Assembly: GCA_020747015.1 (NCBI GenBank) | Contig: JAGTJM010000048.1 | Location: 1-64,000, forward strand | Direction: 5' to 3' | Source: Pyrenochaeta sp. MPI-SDFR-AT-0127 | Lineage: Eukaryota > Ascomycota > Dothideomycetes > Pleosporales > Cucurbitariaceae | DNA: 64,000 nucleotides | Part shown: piece after piece, positions 10,802 through 21,815 of the stretch | Position numbering within the stretch: the stretch's first letter is position 1 | Layout of the letters: every line of letters begins with the position of its first letter | Made by a program: the position numbers and the translations under genes | Notes under the pieces: generated by a model | What the model was told of the DNA's origin: nothing | Databases searched by the model: none | The model's input: the letters and a program-made list of their open reading frames with translations, nothing else

Positions 10802-12871
10802 ATGGGTGCTGCACACTCATACTCGACGCCGCCACCACTCGTCGAAGTCAACGCGCCAGGAGGGAAAGTGCTCGTCCCGCCCGGCACGGGGTTCACGGTG
10901 CATCCGCCATCCTACGGCCGGTCCCGGAGCGAGACGTACTCTCGAGGCCCTGTTTACCTGCCTTCTGGCCACGGTCACTACCCGCCCGTTGGCTATGGGG
11001 GACGACATGGACCACTGGGACGACGACGACGGAGTGCTGATGTCGATATATATGAGGGAAGCGAGGATAGTGAGAGTACGTTGGCGGATGTGATGGAAGG
11101 TATGAGTGCACCTGGGTATCCGAGGGGCATTAGGAGACACGGTATGGGAAGAAGAGGACTCGGGTTTGTCGAGGGTATGGATAGGAGGTCGAAATCTGCG
11201 CCTGAGATGCCGTTGGGTGTGTATCCAGGTATGGTGCCAATGGGCATGGGCATGGTGAGTCCGGGGATGGGTGGGATGGGCATGAACCCTGGGGGAGGGA
11301 TGGTTCCAAATGGTATGGGGGGAATGAGACCTGGTGGCATAGGAGGTATGGGCATGCCACCTGCATATACGTCAAACACACCTGTACCTCCATACGGCGG
11401 CGTACCAGGAGCAGGCATAAACCCATACATATCGCACCCAGGCAGGCCACCTAGCCCACCACCAAGCGACAGCGCACCTGAACCTCCACGTCGTGCTTCT
11501 GCCCGGCCACCTGGGTACAACGAGCGCGTACCTATGGGCATATACGCAGCCGAACAAGGCAAAGCAGGTAAATTGTCACGTTCACGCACCCAACCCCAAG
11601 TATCATCAGCTCTCAACCGCGGACAACCCAGTAACCGAAAAGCTGGGCCTTCAGGAAAAGAGTGGATAGATGGTGATGCCTTTCTCGACGCATGCACATG
11701 CACCACAGAGTGTAAATGCCGCAAGAGTCAACGTGTGCTCTACCGCTCACGAAACACGCGCAGACGAAGTGGAGAGTTTGACGACAATGACGAAGAAGAA
11801 GACGTCGAATACGGCAGTGGCGAGATACGCTACGTTCTGAAAGACGATCTTGGCCGGAATTGCGGCGATCATTCGGAATGTAAGAAGAGTGATGCAGGTA
11901 GCGATAAGGAGGTGCAACGTGACAAAGGGAAAAGGGAGAAAAGAAACGAGGAGAAGAAGCGGAAAGAAGAGTTTAGGGGATTGAAGGAGGAATTGCTTGA
12001 AGCTCTTGATGAGCGGTTCGAAGGCATGAGGAAGGACAATCACCAGAGAGGGATTCCTGGGAATATGGCAGCACCGCCATTTGCAAGAGGAGACGTATTG
12101 CCTCGTCCTTTCATGATGGACTCGGGTATGGATCCCCAACTAGCACAGTACATGGGTATGATGGGAGGCGATCCCTACGGTGCAGGACTAACCAGTCTGG
12201 GTAGAATGCCACCAGGTATGACTGGACAAATGCGGCCGCGTTCCATGCGTCCTCCAGGAGTACCAATGGGTCACGAGGCAGCCGCGGACATGAATTTCGA
12301 AGACGACATGTCCCTGGCCGACATGGACGGCTTGGGGCCAATGGGCATGCGCAATCCATACTCGATGCCGGGGATGCTGGCAAGGAAGCCGACACGGCCA
12401 GACTTCATGTCGGTGCGACAAGCAAAGGGCAGCGGAGATTTCGGATCGGCAGGAATGCATCTGGATCCAGGCGGCTTGTACGGCCAAGCCATGAGGAGCC
12501 GCAAAGGCATGCTGGGCACTCGTCTAGGAGGAATGCGTAGAACGCGACCGGGATTTGGGGTTGAAGACTTCGATGTAGGCCCCTCGAGGCGTCCAGGTGT
12601 AAGAAGGCGAGGCCACGATGATGGGTATGAAACGGCATTTGAGTCCAGGACTAGTACGTACAAATTGATGCCGCGAGTCTGTTGATTCAGTTAGACTAAC
12701 AGTTCCGCAGGAGACGGCCACAGACTCGACGATGAGGACAGCCTACCAGCAACGCGGAGACGTGCATCAAGCCCTCATGGAAACAGAATGAATGGAAGAT
12801 CCAGCCGTAATCGAGGCAAGCAAGCCCGCGCAGACACCGACGACGACGACGACGACGACGATGCGTACTAA
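10802..12871 (+). CDS. Met/Gly/Pro-rich protein, putative N-myristoylation signal, poly-Asp tail
   Basis: Unrecognised gene with exons 10802-12653 and 12711-12871 (670 aa). The protein begins MGAAHSYS, which fits the N-myristoylation pattern (Gly2, small residues, Ser6). A Tyr/Gly/Pro-rich part follows, then a long Gly-Met-rich region (GMGGMG, PGMGG words, about residues 140-190) and a Pro/Ser segment. A Cys cluster CTCTTECKCRKS lies near residue 299. Next come an acidic patch, a Lys/Arg/Glu-rich likely coiled coil (EKRNEEKKRKEEFRGLKEE) and a second Met/Pro/Gly region. Intron 12654-12710 (57 nt) moves the frame past a TGA at 12682 into a basic segment and a run of eight Asp before AY-stop. 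Composition is extreme but the frame is long and uninterrupted. Function is unknown; a membrane-tethered scaffold is only a guess. Confidence 0.75.
12838..12862 (+). repeat. (GAC)n trinucleotide tract coding poly-Asp
   Basis: Seven GAC codons and one GAT in a row inside the second exon of the preceding gene, coding the Asp run at its C-terminus. Such tracts vary in length by slippage in threes and so keep the frame. Confidence 0.8.
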
Positions 12872-13950
12872 GTGCACTTATCTCTGCTCTTATCATAGAA
12901 ACAAGCCATATCCATGCACACCACGGACCCTCGCACCACGTTTCTGTAACCAATCTTGCCCAAACCCCGGCGTTCCAATCACCAAGTCCCAATCTTTCAT
13001 TTTTTTTCATACCGACGTCACTGTTCGCCTACCACTTGTTCACCACGACGTAACCCACCTCTGCCACGTTTCAGGCGCGCCCTCAGCCAGGGTTGGGGGG
13101 GCGAGATGAGGTGCAAATCCGCGTGCGCGGAGGCCGAAGGGTGTTTTTGGGGGTGCAGTGTGGTGGGGTGGCGATTACTGCATGCTGCACGGTAGATGCA
13201 TGTTGCAGGATGCTGAAGCATGTCGCAGCAAGGGTCGAGGATGGTGCAGGGTCAGCCTTTCAGATCGACGGAGGAACAGCTGCGTTGGCAGGTTGACATT
13301 TGGTGTAACCGTCTTTATTGAAACGTCCTAGAGTGCAGATCTCATTTACAAGTGTCAGCATGGGAACAAGCCTGGAAGAGCAAATTTACCCAATCCATCA
13401 TGTGATGTTTGCTGAATCTTTCGCTCACTTGGGCATACCATGAGTATTGTGAGAAGGGGCATGATTTGCACAAGCCGTGAGATTTTGACACCCCGGCAAC
13501 ACAATAATATCAAAGAGTGGATATCCTGAGAAAGAATCAAGGAACAATTATTTTGAACCATTGTATTCATAGACGAATATTGCCGCCATAATGTAGGCAT
13601 AAGGGCATTAATTCAGGGAAAAGTGGCCGTATGATACGCGCCTTGTATGCAAACCGCATTTCTTCAGCCACCAATCTGAACGCGGTAGCGTAGTAGGTTT
13701 TGTCCGTAGACGCCAGTCCGTTCCACGTGTGAATCTAGCAAACCCAATCTTCGTATAGAAGGTCCCGGTTCCATCGCTGTAAATGCCGAGTGACTCGCTA
13801 ATGACAAATGGAATAGGAAGAAAAGAAAAGAGGCATATCTTGAGGCATAAAAAACGACATGTGGTGACAGTACATGTCTGATGCGCTCAATAAACCATTT
13901 CGGGAAACCATTTCGGGAAACCAGATCAGGGAAAGCCACTTCAATAGCAG
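12872..13950. other. Convergent spacer, no gene seen
   Basis: About 1.1 kb between two convergent genes. It contains a T-run near 13000, a G-run near 13095 and A+T-rich 3' UTR-like sequence. The short ORFs on both strands lack motifs and coding-like composition. Confidence 0.55.
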
Positions 13951-14945
13951 CTATGGAGCGCACCACCCCATGCCCGTGTTCGCGAGGCCGAAGTCAGTGG
14001 CGAGACGCTTGCCCCTCTCATTGAGGCCTAGCACGGCGCACTTCTTATCAGCCCACCAAGTCTCAAAGGCGTTGATGTCATCTGTGGCAATGCTGGCAGT
14101 ACGCTTCGCCTCGTACCACTCAGTGTCGACCTTGTGACACTTGTGGCGGAGACGTGGAAGGGCCTCGGTGCGCAGGTGTGAAAGCTCAGTCGCATAGTAG
14201 GCATCGTGCGGCTCGAGCGGCGTGGAGAATGAGCGATCACGGGGCCGAGCATGCTCGTCGGAAAATCCAGGTGGGCCTAGAGAGATGGGCGAAGCGGGAG
14301 ACATGGTCTGTGACAGGGAAAATCCGGATGAAGTGACAGGCGAAGCACACCCTGACTGGGAGGCAGGCGAGCCACCGGTCAGAGGCGATGAGAGATCCGA
14401 CTGGAATACGCTACTAGCATTGCTAATGGTGCGAAATTTTGGGGGTGGAAGATCGTCGAGGTTGACCAAGAGGTCGTCAACAGGGACCTTGTGGTCAGAG
14501 CGACCAGCATCAAGGAGCTTGGTGTTGTTGTCGAGACGCTCAAAGCCTGCATCTGGTCAGCGGCTGATCAATATCACTCGCAAACGTGGCAGCCTCCCAA
14601 ATATCGCGCAACAGGGAGCCAATTGGAGAGTGCGTGCTGGTGGCACGAGAGATACTATGACTTACTCGTCAAGACCGCAGCGCCAGAATGCTGCACTGCG
14701 GCAAGGGATGACTGGAGCTCGGCCGGAAGACGATCCCAGAGTGGCTGCGGAAGGTACCAGTTGTGCAGGTGAGCTGGGTCATAGCTGAAGGCATCACCAT
14801 CTTTGGGGCAGGCAGTGCGGGGCGAGTCCAAGTGAGAAGAGGACCTGGAGAGAGTCGAGGTGAAGCTCTTGCGGGTAGAGCTGCGGCGGATGCGAGGCTG
14901 AGCGGGGTCGTGGTAGATGGGGTTGGCGGTTTGTGGAGAAGCCAT
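13951..14945 (-). CDS. Unrecognised Ser/Pro-rich protein with conserved-looking C-terminus
   Basis: Two exons on the minus strand, 14666-14945 and 13951-14546 (291 aa). The start is the ATG at 14945 (MASPQTANP); codons further upstream have no ATG. The intron (14547-14665, 119 nt) has a clean GTAAGT donor and joins AAVLTS to FERLDNNTK in frame. Residues 1-60 are basic and Ser/Thr-rich. The middle holds a short segment WYLPQPLWDRLPAEL and then PVDDLLVNLDDLPPPKF. A Ser/Pro-rich linker follows. The last 80 residues (ELSHLRTEALPRLRHK, then DINAFETWWADKK) look folded and helical. I do not recognise a family. The linker with SP dipeptides suggests a phosphorylated regulatory protein, which is inference only. 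Confidence 0.7.
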
Positions 14946-16526
14946 GGCGGCGATAGGGTATATGGTTGAACTATGTGTGCCGTGAGTGCCCAAAGGGAGT
15001 GTCTTGGTTGGCGTGAGCCACTCGGGCAACCGTGTTTTGCTGTGGCAGCTGGTGGTGTTTGTGCGTCAAAGGAGGGTGAGTGGGGTATTTGTAGCGAGCG
15101 ACGGAAACTGTCAGATAAGGGGGGAGAGGGTTATGTGTGGGTGGAGGATAGAGGGGGGAGGGGGAGGACAGGATCGCAGGCGTGGCTAGTGATCGAGAGT
15201 GGCAGCGGAGTAAACAGGAATGGGGTGGAGACGGCAGGGGTCAAGCGGGTGGGTTCTGTGGGTTCTGTGGGTGACTTTGGCAGGCGCTGTCTATCTGCTG
15301 ATGGGAATTGGGCACTTTCCCATGCCTGACGTAGCTGCTCCGTCAGTTTTACTTGACGAGACTGAGAAGGGCCGTGAGTGTTGTGGGCAGCAGAGGCCTG
15401 CCGTTGGTCAGACAAAGTATGGTTTGCACCGAGAGCGTTGCATGCACCGAACAATGGGCTCAGTGCAGGGGGGAGCACCATAAGCCCAACTGGCCGGGAC
15501 TTGCTGCCCAGTTTCCTGCCCAGCGGATTGCGACGACGACTATGGGTGGCATGCATGGCCCTCCCAAAGTGTGAAAGTGCAAGCTCGGCACCAACCCCCC
15601 AACGGTGCAGTCCAGACCAGGCCATGCACAGCGGCACGCCGTGAGGATTGTGTCGAGGGAGGAAGCTGAAGGAAGCTGAAAAAAAAACAGGCCATTCTTA
15701 CCTGCTACGTCAGACAGTCGTCGTTGCTCCGCTCGGAATTAGCCGACACCGGGTTCGGGAAGGCGCAACTGGTCGGAATGCCGAAAGCAGCTGGAAGCTA
15801 CTTTCCTTGTCTGTGGCCTGGCAGGCAAGTGCGACTGGACTGGGGTAGAGCTTCTGGATACTGTGAGTAAACTGCCTTCTCGAGTCGTTCGACTGGGTGG
15901 ATGCTGAGACGCCGAGTTTGCTATCGACTGCACACTTACTAAGCAAAAGATGTTTGGTAAAGTGTGAAAAGCAGCTACTGTTTCGAGGTAAAGTCAGGAA
16001 AGATTATGCGAGATGTTGGCATGGGTGTAGTTAACAAGGAAGATGAGAGATGCTGCTTGGGGAGCGCCGTGCGCGCGCGCGCGACTGAGCGCCATCTTTT
16101 ATGGTAGTCCTACGGTTCACGTCTTTATTGCTTCCCGCCACCAAGCCCCCCATTGCACGTGTGACAGATCTTCTGCTTGCCGTCAGCTCGCGCGGGCGAC
16201 TGTCGGTCCATACAGCCCCCTCGATGCATACTCGGACGGACGTCATGGCAAAACAGACAAAAAGGCAGACTAACACAAGCGACACGTATCGATTGTGTTG
16301 CACCGGCTACAAGTCGTACATGTCCTCGACAAGCGGTGCATAGCCTCCCCTTGTTGACTGTTGAGCACTTTTTGACGTTTCGCCTGAGCCACTCTCTCAC
16401 CAACATCACTCCAATAATGGTTGGATTTTGGGTCCCAACAACTTTCTCATTGTCGTAAATCGCGCTCAACACTGCCCAAGGCGTGCTACTACCGTCCGCA
16501 GAGCACACGTACATTCGCCCATTGTA
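14946..16526. other. Spacer upstream of the unknown gene and downstream of ESS1
   Basis: 1.6 kb with no supported gene. It is unusually G+C-rich for a spacer around 15050-15650 and contains a short direct repeat of GGGTTCTGT near 15250. A CGCG-rich patch lies at 16068-16083. The ORFs across it (up to 168 codons on the minus strand) have no motif. It may hold the long leader of the 13951-14945 gene. Confidence 0.45.
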
Positions 16527-17250
16527 TCACTCCAGCCTGTTCTCAATGGTTAGTATGGACTTGCAGACCTGGCCACAGTGCAAACCTTTGTATCAAATGT
16601 ATGCCCGACGCCGTCTCGACTATGTCGCTCACCTCGCCCTTCTTGAGCGCGAAAGCAGCCTGCTCGAATTCTTTTTGCATGTCTCCCTTGCCGAAGAAGC
16701 CCCTGCAGAGTGTTAGTGCTGCCACCAGTGTCCCAGCCACGATGATGCTCACAAGTCGCCTCCTTTGCGAGCGCTGCTACAGTCTGACTCGGTTGTCGCC
16801 AATTCGGAGAGTGACTTGGCGTTGGCATCTCCCGTTCCTTCTTCGTATGCTTTGATCTGCTCGTGATAGCCGCGGATCAGATCGCGCGCTTCCTCCTGCG
16901 AGCGTGTGATCTTGGGTTCCCGCCAACTAGCCGGGCGCCTGCTGTCACGGTGCTTCACAAGGAGATGCGCAGCTCGAATCTTGCCCTCAGTCGGTGCAAA
17001 CCCTGCTGGTGCAACGCCCTTGGAGCTGTGGTGGGCTGCCATGTAGTTCTTCAGTGCCTCCGAGTCTGTGCCAGCCGGTGGCTCCCATCTTGAGTCTTTT
17101 GTCTGCGCATGAAAGTAGTACGGGAGGTTCTTGGTGTTCGAGCGGCGCACCTCCCATCCTTCAGGGAGTCCAGTTTCGCCGGAAGACTTGATGAAGGGTG
17201 AGCAAAGCGTCAAGGGCGTGGTGCACAGAGGGAATGTTGTAGCTTACCAT
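16527..17250 (-). CDS. ESS1: Parvulin-type prolyl isomerase Ess1/Pin1
   Basis: Phospho-Ser/Thr-Pro isomerase that acts on the C-terminal domain of RNA polymerase II and on mitotic phosphoproteins. Proposed exons are 17248-17250, 16753-17186, 16586-16702 and 16527-16536 (187 aa). The WW domain comes first (LPEGWEVR to [15 protein letters not shown]), then a flexible linker, then the rotamase domain. In that domain [19 protein letters not shown] carries the phosphate-binding Lys/Arg loop, and [13 protein letters not shown] and [11 protein letters not shown] mark the core and end. The first coding exon is only the ATG; the GTAAGC donor follows at once and the second exon resumes at [11 protein letters not shown]. 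The last exon is 10 nt and supplies LE-stop. All four joins keep the frame and match the family ending. Confidence 0.88.
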
Positions 17251-17626
17251 TGTGGCGGCTGGGGGGTTCAAAGACTCAATGGAGACTGCACAAAGACGTC
17301 TAGGAAGGCGAGGCTGGTGGGATGTTTACTAGAAAATTTGTTGAGCGGAACTGGGGCTGGAGTGAGGTGCTGGTTCACCGGCAGCGGGCGAGGCGATCGG
17401 CGCAAGCTTGGATGCGGGGGTGCTTGCTAAACAAAGCTGGCCTGCGTCCTTGGCGGCAACCAAGGCGGCGGCCCGTTGCCATCGGCCTCGATAATCGACA
17501 AAGTTGGCTGTCAGACTTCTTCACCACCTACAGTCTGCTATCGCACGAGAATCTACGCCCAGTGAACCTACGCGCCCGAGACCCCGCACACGACACACAA
17601 GGTCAGATCCCACGCGCGTACGCAGC
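17251..17626. promoter_or_regulatory. Divergent promoter shared by ESS1 and RPB9
   Basis: Only 376 bp separate the two start codons, which face away from each other. Both genes serve RNA polymerase II. The spacer is G+C-rich with no clear TATA box, as usual for housekeeping genes. Confidence 0.6.
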
Positions 17627-18460
17627 ATGTCTTCTCCAGCCGCAGAAATGGGCGGTGCAAAGGGCGGGAAAGAGCCCATTCTCTTCCGCTTCTGCTCTGA
17701 ATGGTGAGTACATCCATGTCTTGCGCGAGTGAGACCGTTGACCAGAAGCAGCTCGAATCTACTTTTCCCCCGCGAAGACAAGTCGGAGAATAAACTTCTG
17801 TTTGCCTGTCGCACATGTTCCTTCACTGAAGAAGCGCCCTCGTCCTGCGTCATGCGCCACGAAATCGCGTCGACGGTCGGAGCTACGGCTGGTGTCACAG
17901 CAGAGGTTGCACAGGATCCTACGGTTGGTCTCTCCCACTCCACTTCGCAAGCCTCTCTTTCAGACGAGTTTCCGTGCTGCACCATGTGTGGCATGCCCAT
18001 CATGTGCGTGGAATGCGGTGAAGAATCAGCACCGGGCTTTATGCTCGAAGCCGAAGACGAGCACCCTCCCGCAGACACTCAGCAAGAGAGTTTTGAGGAT
18101 TACGAAGACTTTGACGAAGACTTTGACGACGACTTGGACGAGGACATGGAGGATCACGACGAGGATATAAGGGCAAACACGTCATGAGCATCGTTGCTGT
18201 ATTGTACTGTTGCTTGCTTGCTTTTGAGCCGGCTTGCTGACTGTGCCTGCGTCTAGTTACCTCGGGTGCAGAAGCAGTGCACAGAATGCGGCGAGAACGA
18301 GGCTGTCTTCTTTCAGTCCCAGCAGCGTACCGCCGACACGGGCATGGTGAGTGTGTCTCGACCCTGTTGCCGAGCCTGGCTAACAGATTCCTAGGCACTC
18401 TACTACGTGTGCTGCGGATGCGGTCACGTCTCGCGCCCCGGAGACAACAAAGACGATTGA
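17627..18460 (+). CDS. RPB9: RNA polymerase II subunit RPB9
   Basis: Small zinc-ribbon subunit of Pol II that affects start-site choice, transcript cleavage and fidelity. Proposed exons are 17627-17703, 17752-17923, 18257-18346 and 18395-18460 (134 aa). The first zinc ribbon reads FCSECSNLLFPREDK and ends LLFACRTCSF. The second reads QCTECGENEAVFFQSQQR and ends YYVCCGCGHVSRPGD. Introns 1 and 3 are 48 nt and conventional. Intron 2 is 333 nt with a weak GTTGGT donor. It is placed because splicing joins DPT to LPRVQKQC, the conserved order. Without splicing, the frame stays open for 87 more codons to a TGA at 18185, giving a 170-aa protein with a different C-terminus (see findings). It is divergent from ESS1 and convergent with uL14m. 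Confidence 0.87.
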
Positions 18461-18639
18461 TGAACGATGACACGACATGGCATTGGGCCGGCGTTTGATC
18501 TTTGAGTAGTTATTGCATGGAGTCCTGGAAAAGATCTTCTCATACCCACGGGTATTGTACAGTGGCTGATACATATGTTACAATGTCCTTGCGCTTCATA
18601 GACTCCTGAAAATGCATCCTCTTCCCAGAATCCCCTCTC

Positions 18640-19156
18640 TTATACGTGCATTGGTGCCAGCGACAATATTTTTGACCACTGCTTGTGCCTCAGTTCTGCC
18701 GCCACGACACCACTGACTCTGGATCCAATGGGCTCTCCGGCTTTGTTGATCAAGACGCAGGCATTGTCGTCGAACTTGACTACGCTTCCATCTGGCCGCT
18801 GCCATTTCTTTGCTGTCCGCACTACCACCGCATGTCGCACATCTCCTCGCCGCACCTTGTTCGCAGCGCTGATGGAGACGCTGTTGCCCGTCTCAGGACC
18901 AAAATTTCGCTGCTTCTTCACCACCACGACTATGCGGTCGCCTGCATCCTGTCAGCCACGAGTCCTTGGTTGCCGCATTCAAAGAAGCTTGTCCACCTAC
19001 CAACCTTGGCCGGCCGCTTCGATCGCAGGACGTTGACACACTCGACTATGGCGGCGCCGGAATTGTCGATGCAATTTACGAGGGTCTAGAATGCGCTGCA
19101 TGAGTGGCTGTCTCGCCGTCGCCGGGCATCGGGCTCCGTACCTTTAGCTGAATCAT
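18640..19156 (-). CDS. MRPL38: Mitochondrial large-subunit ribosomal protein uL14m
   Basis: Bacterial L14-type protein of the mitochondrial large ribosomal subunit; the yeast name is MRPL38. Exons are 19142-19156, 19001-19085 and 18640-18941 (133 aa). The protein starts MIQLK, continues [17 protein letters not shown], then [21 protein letters not shown]. It ends with the conserved part [21 protein letters not shown] and [10 protein letters not shown]. Introns are 56 and 59 nt. The second uses GTAGGT, and splicing restores KVGDRIVV. The first exon codes only five residues. Length matches the family. Convergent with RPB9 (179 bp apart), divergent from SET9. Confidence 0.9.
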
Positions 19157-19739
19157 CGTGGGCGCCTGGGTCCGGACGTTGACAGAGCGTTGCGCTCTCG
19201 ATTGCAGGCTCTTTGCTGCTTTTCTGCGCCGGCAATTGTGCTTGAAGACAAGTTTGCAGAGAGCGAGTGTCGTCGGCCCAGTTGCGGCGTTTCTCCGCGG
19301 CCAGCCTTCCTAGCGCTTCTCGCTTGCCAACCCTCCCCTTCACTCGCGTCGCCTGGGCCTCCCGATCCCAAAGGCAGGGGACGCTGCTGCAAGGCCCCGT
19401 TACGAACCAACTCGGCCCAGCCTTGTCTGACCGCGACTTTGCGCCATTTCACCCATTGTTGTTCCTGTCTTCGGCCCCCGTGCGGCGTCGCTCCTTCCTT
19501 CCTGCGCGTTGCTCTGGTCTCTTGTCCTTCGTTCCTTCCTTTGATGCGCCGCTATTGTCGCTGCTTTCACCGCACGGTGAAGCCTGCCCAGTCGCTCTCT
19601 TCCTTGGTTCCACCCTCCTACGTCACGCCAGCCACCCCTAACAACCACCACACACTCTCCTCCACTGCTGATACACGCAACACGCACTGGATTGCACCGC
19701 CTGTCCCGGCTGTGGTATCTGCCAGATCTTTGCGCAGCC
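19157..19739. promoter_or_regulatory. Divergent promoter region of uL14m and SET9
   Basis: 583 bp of CT-rich sequence. The half next to SET9 has TCCTTCC and CTTCCTT runs typical of fungal leaders. The open frames here on both strands are chance ORFs in this low-complexity DNA. Confidence 0.55.
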
Positions 19740-21815
19740 ATGGCGCCGTCGAGCAGGGAGAAAAGGGGCGGTCTGACGTTGGAAACGCTGGCTTCATACG
19801 ACGACGTAATCACTGATGCGCTGGTTGACAAGGTAGGTCGACTCTCTGAACAGCTGCGACAGCCGAGCTGCCATCCGTCTGGGACCAATTGAACTAAACA
19901 AGACGCGCACCAGGTATACTACTGGACAATCATTCGCAAAAACCGCGGTGGCCGCTTCACAGCATCGCGGGGGCTGCACGAGGAAGACATTGCCGACATC
20001 ATCCGCGAGCGTGTAGTATGGGAGAAGGACCCCGCCGAAGCCGTGCAAAAACTGCTGCAATTGCCGGGAATGCGCAAGTTCATGGCCGGCCTGAAGGATG
20101 ACCGGGACCAAGAGCACTTCAAGCGGCACCTCCGGAGATACGTCAACATCTACATGCCAGACTGTCCATTTGAAGTCACAACTACGAATCGCTATACCAT
20201 CACCGACCATGAGGCTTCGATTACTGCGCGACGCGATATCAATCCACGTGAGGAGATCAAGTACCTGACCGGCGTTCAGGTTGCCATGACAGAAGAGCAA
20301 GAGAAGACGCTGGAAATGGCACGAAAGGATTTTAGCCTCGTCATCTCAAGCCGGAAGAAGACGCGTTCCCTGTTTCTAGGACCAGCGCGCTTCGCTAATC
20401 ATGACTGTGACCCGAATGCAAAACTTTCGACCAAAGGCTACGACGGGATGCAGATTGTTGCGGTGAAGCCTATCATCGAAGGGGACGAAATCACTGTATC
20501 TTACGGTGACGACTACTTCGGCGATGACAACGAGGAGTGCCTATGTCAGACTTGTGAAAACAAGCAACAGAACGGTTGGGCACCGATGAAACGGGTCGAG
20601 GAGAGTGATGATGACGAGGGAGATGAAGAGGGTGATCAGACTATTCATCCGCAGACAGATGATGTCACTTCCCAAGATGCGCAAACCTCTAGAAAGAGAC
20701 GGCGTAGCAACTCGGCAGATGAAGACACTTCCCTCGACCCAACGTCTTTATCCAAGCGAGCCAGGATTGAACAAAAAACTTCCTCCAACAAGCGACGCTC
20801 ATCAGATGCGTTGCACAAAGCGACACTAAAGAAAGCACATAGTACCTCATCACTAAGACAAGAAGTTCCTGTATCCAGCATCGAAGATCCCACAAACAAT
20901 CTCACCGCGTCACCGCAGATTTCTCGAGCAATCCGCAACCAGCAGCGTGATGGACTTTTGACAGTGAGCCTGGATGACACCAGCTCATCCCGAGAGACTA
21001 CTCCACAATCACCACTGACAGCTGCATCCCCCAAGTCTACGCAGTCTACAGATGCAACCTCGATCGACGAAGACCATCCGATGGATGGCAGTATCCCAAA
21101 GGTTAAGGTCGAGCCTGAAACGCTTCACAATGAGAAGCCAGCTCTGGGAGTGGCCACTGTGAAGGAAGAAGTCACTACGACAACGGTAAACGCCCCGTGG
21201 CCCTCCCCGCCAGTAGACGACGACTGCATGTCAGATCTCAGCGAACTTTCTGAGAGTTTCGAATTTGACAGTGAGAACGAACAGATCGTTAAGCGCAAAC
21301 CCCGCCCGACACTCCGTACGACACGCTCGAAATCAAAGAACGAGATTTATAATGGCTTTGGTACACCCATCTCCGCCGACCCCGAAGACGATGCAGAGTA
21401 TGTCGAGAACGAACGCAAACCTGGCGACTACATGACCAGCACCTCACTCTTGAGCGCCAAGTACAGCAAGTGGGTTGAGTGTCAAACCTGTGAGAACGAA
21501 TTTGTCCAGCAAGACGGCTACAACACCCGCAAGGAGTGCCCACGTTGCGAACGCCATTCCAAGCTTTACGGTTTCCCTTGGCCCAAGACGGAGAGAGAGG
21601 GTAAGCACGATAAAGAGCAACGCATTCGTGATCACCGTACAGTCCATCGTTTCGTAGACCCAGACGAGGAGCGACAATTGAAGCGCGACAAGACAAAGAA
21701 GATCATGAAGGACCATATTCGAGAGCGTTTTTCGACGCCGATGAGTGGGAGGGACAGCGTGAGTGTGGAGGTCGATAGTGGAAGGCGTAGGCGTAGGGTC
21801 AGGAAGACGATGTAG
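19740..21815 (+). CDS. SET9: Histone H4-K20 methyltransferase SET9 (KMT5 type)
   Basis: SET-domain enzyme that methylates Lys20 of histone H4 in fungi; absent from budding yeast. Exons are 19740-19832 and 19914-21815 (664 aa). The N-terminal helical region (MAPSSREKRGGLTLETLASYDD, split here as MAPSSREKRGG and LTLETLASYDD) leads into YYWTIIRKNRGGR. SET motifs follow: NPREEIKYLTG, RFANHDCDPNAKL (cofactor and substrate site) and GDEITVSYGDDYFG. A post-SET Cys motif ECLCQTCE is next. The remaining 400 residues are disordered, Ser/Thr- and Glu-rich. A second Cys cluster lies near the C-terminus (CQTCENEF and CPRCERH), which could bind zinc. The tail is very basic. The intron is 81 nt. Family call is firm. 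Confidence 0.9.

Noticed and set aside
10993..11724. 243-codon minus-strand ORF
   Set aside because: Antisense image of the Gly/Met/Pro-rich gene (Pro-Met-Ile repeats).
15131..15637. 168-codon minus-strand ORF in the spacer upstream of the unknown gene
   Set aside because: No motif, no ATG context, G+C-rich low-complexity DNA, and overlapping ORFs of similar length on the other strand.
19190..19816. 208-codon plus-strand ORF before SET9
   Set aside because: Low-complexity Ser/Pro/Leu/Cys composition from the CT-rich divergent leader. It overlaps the SET9 start in another frame.
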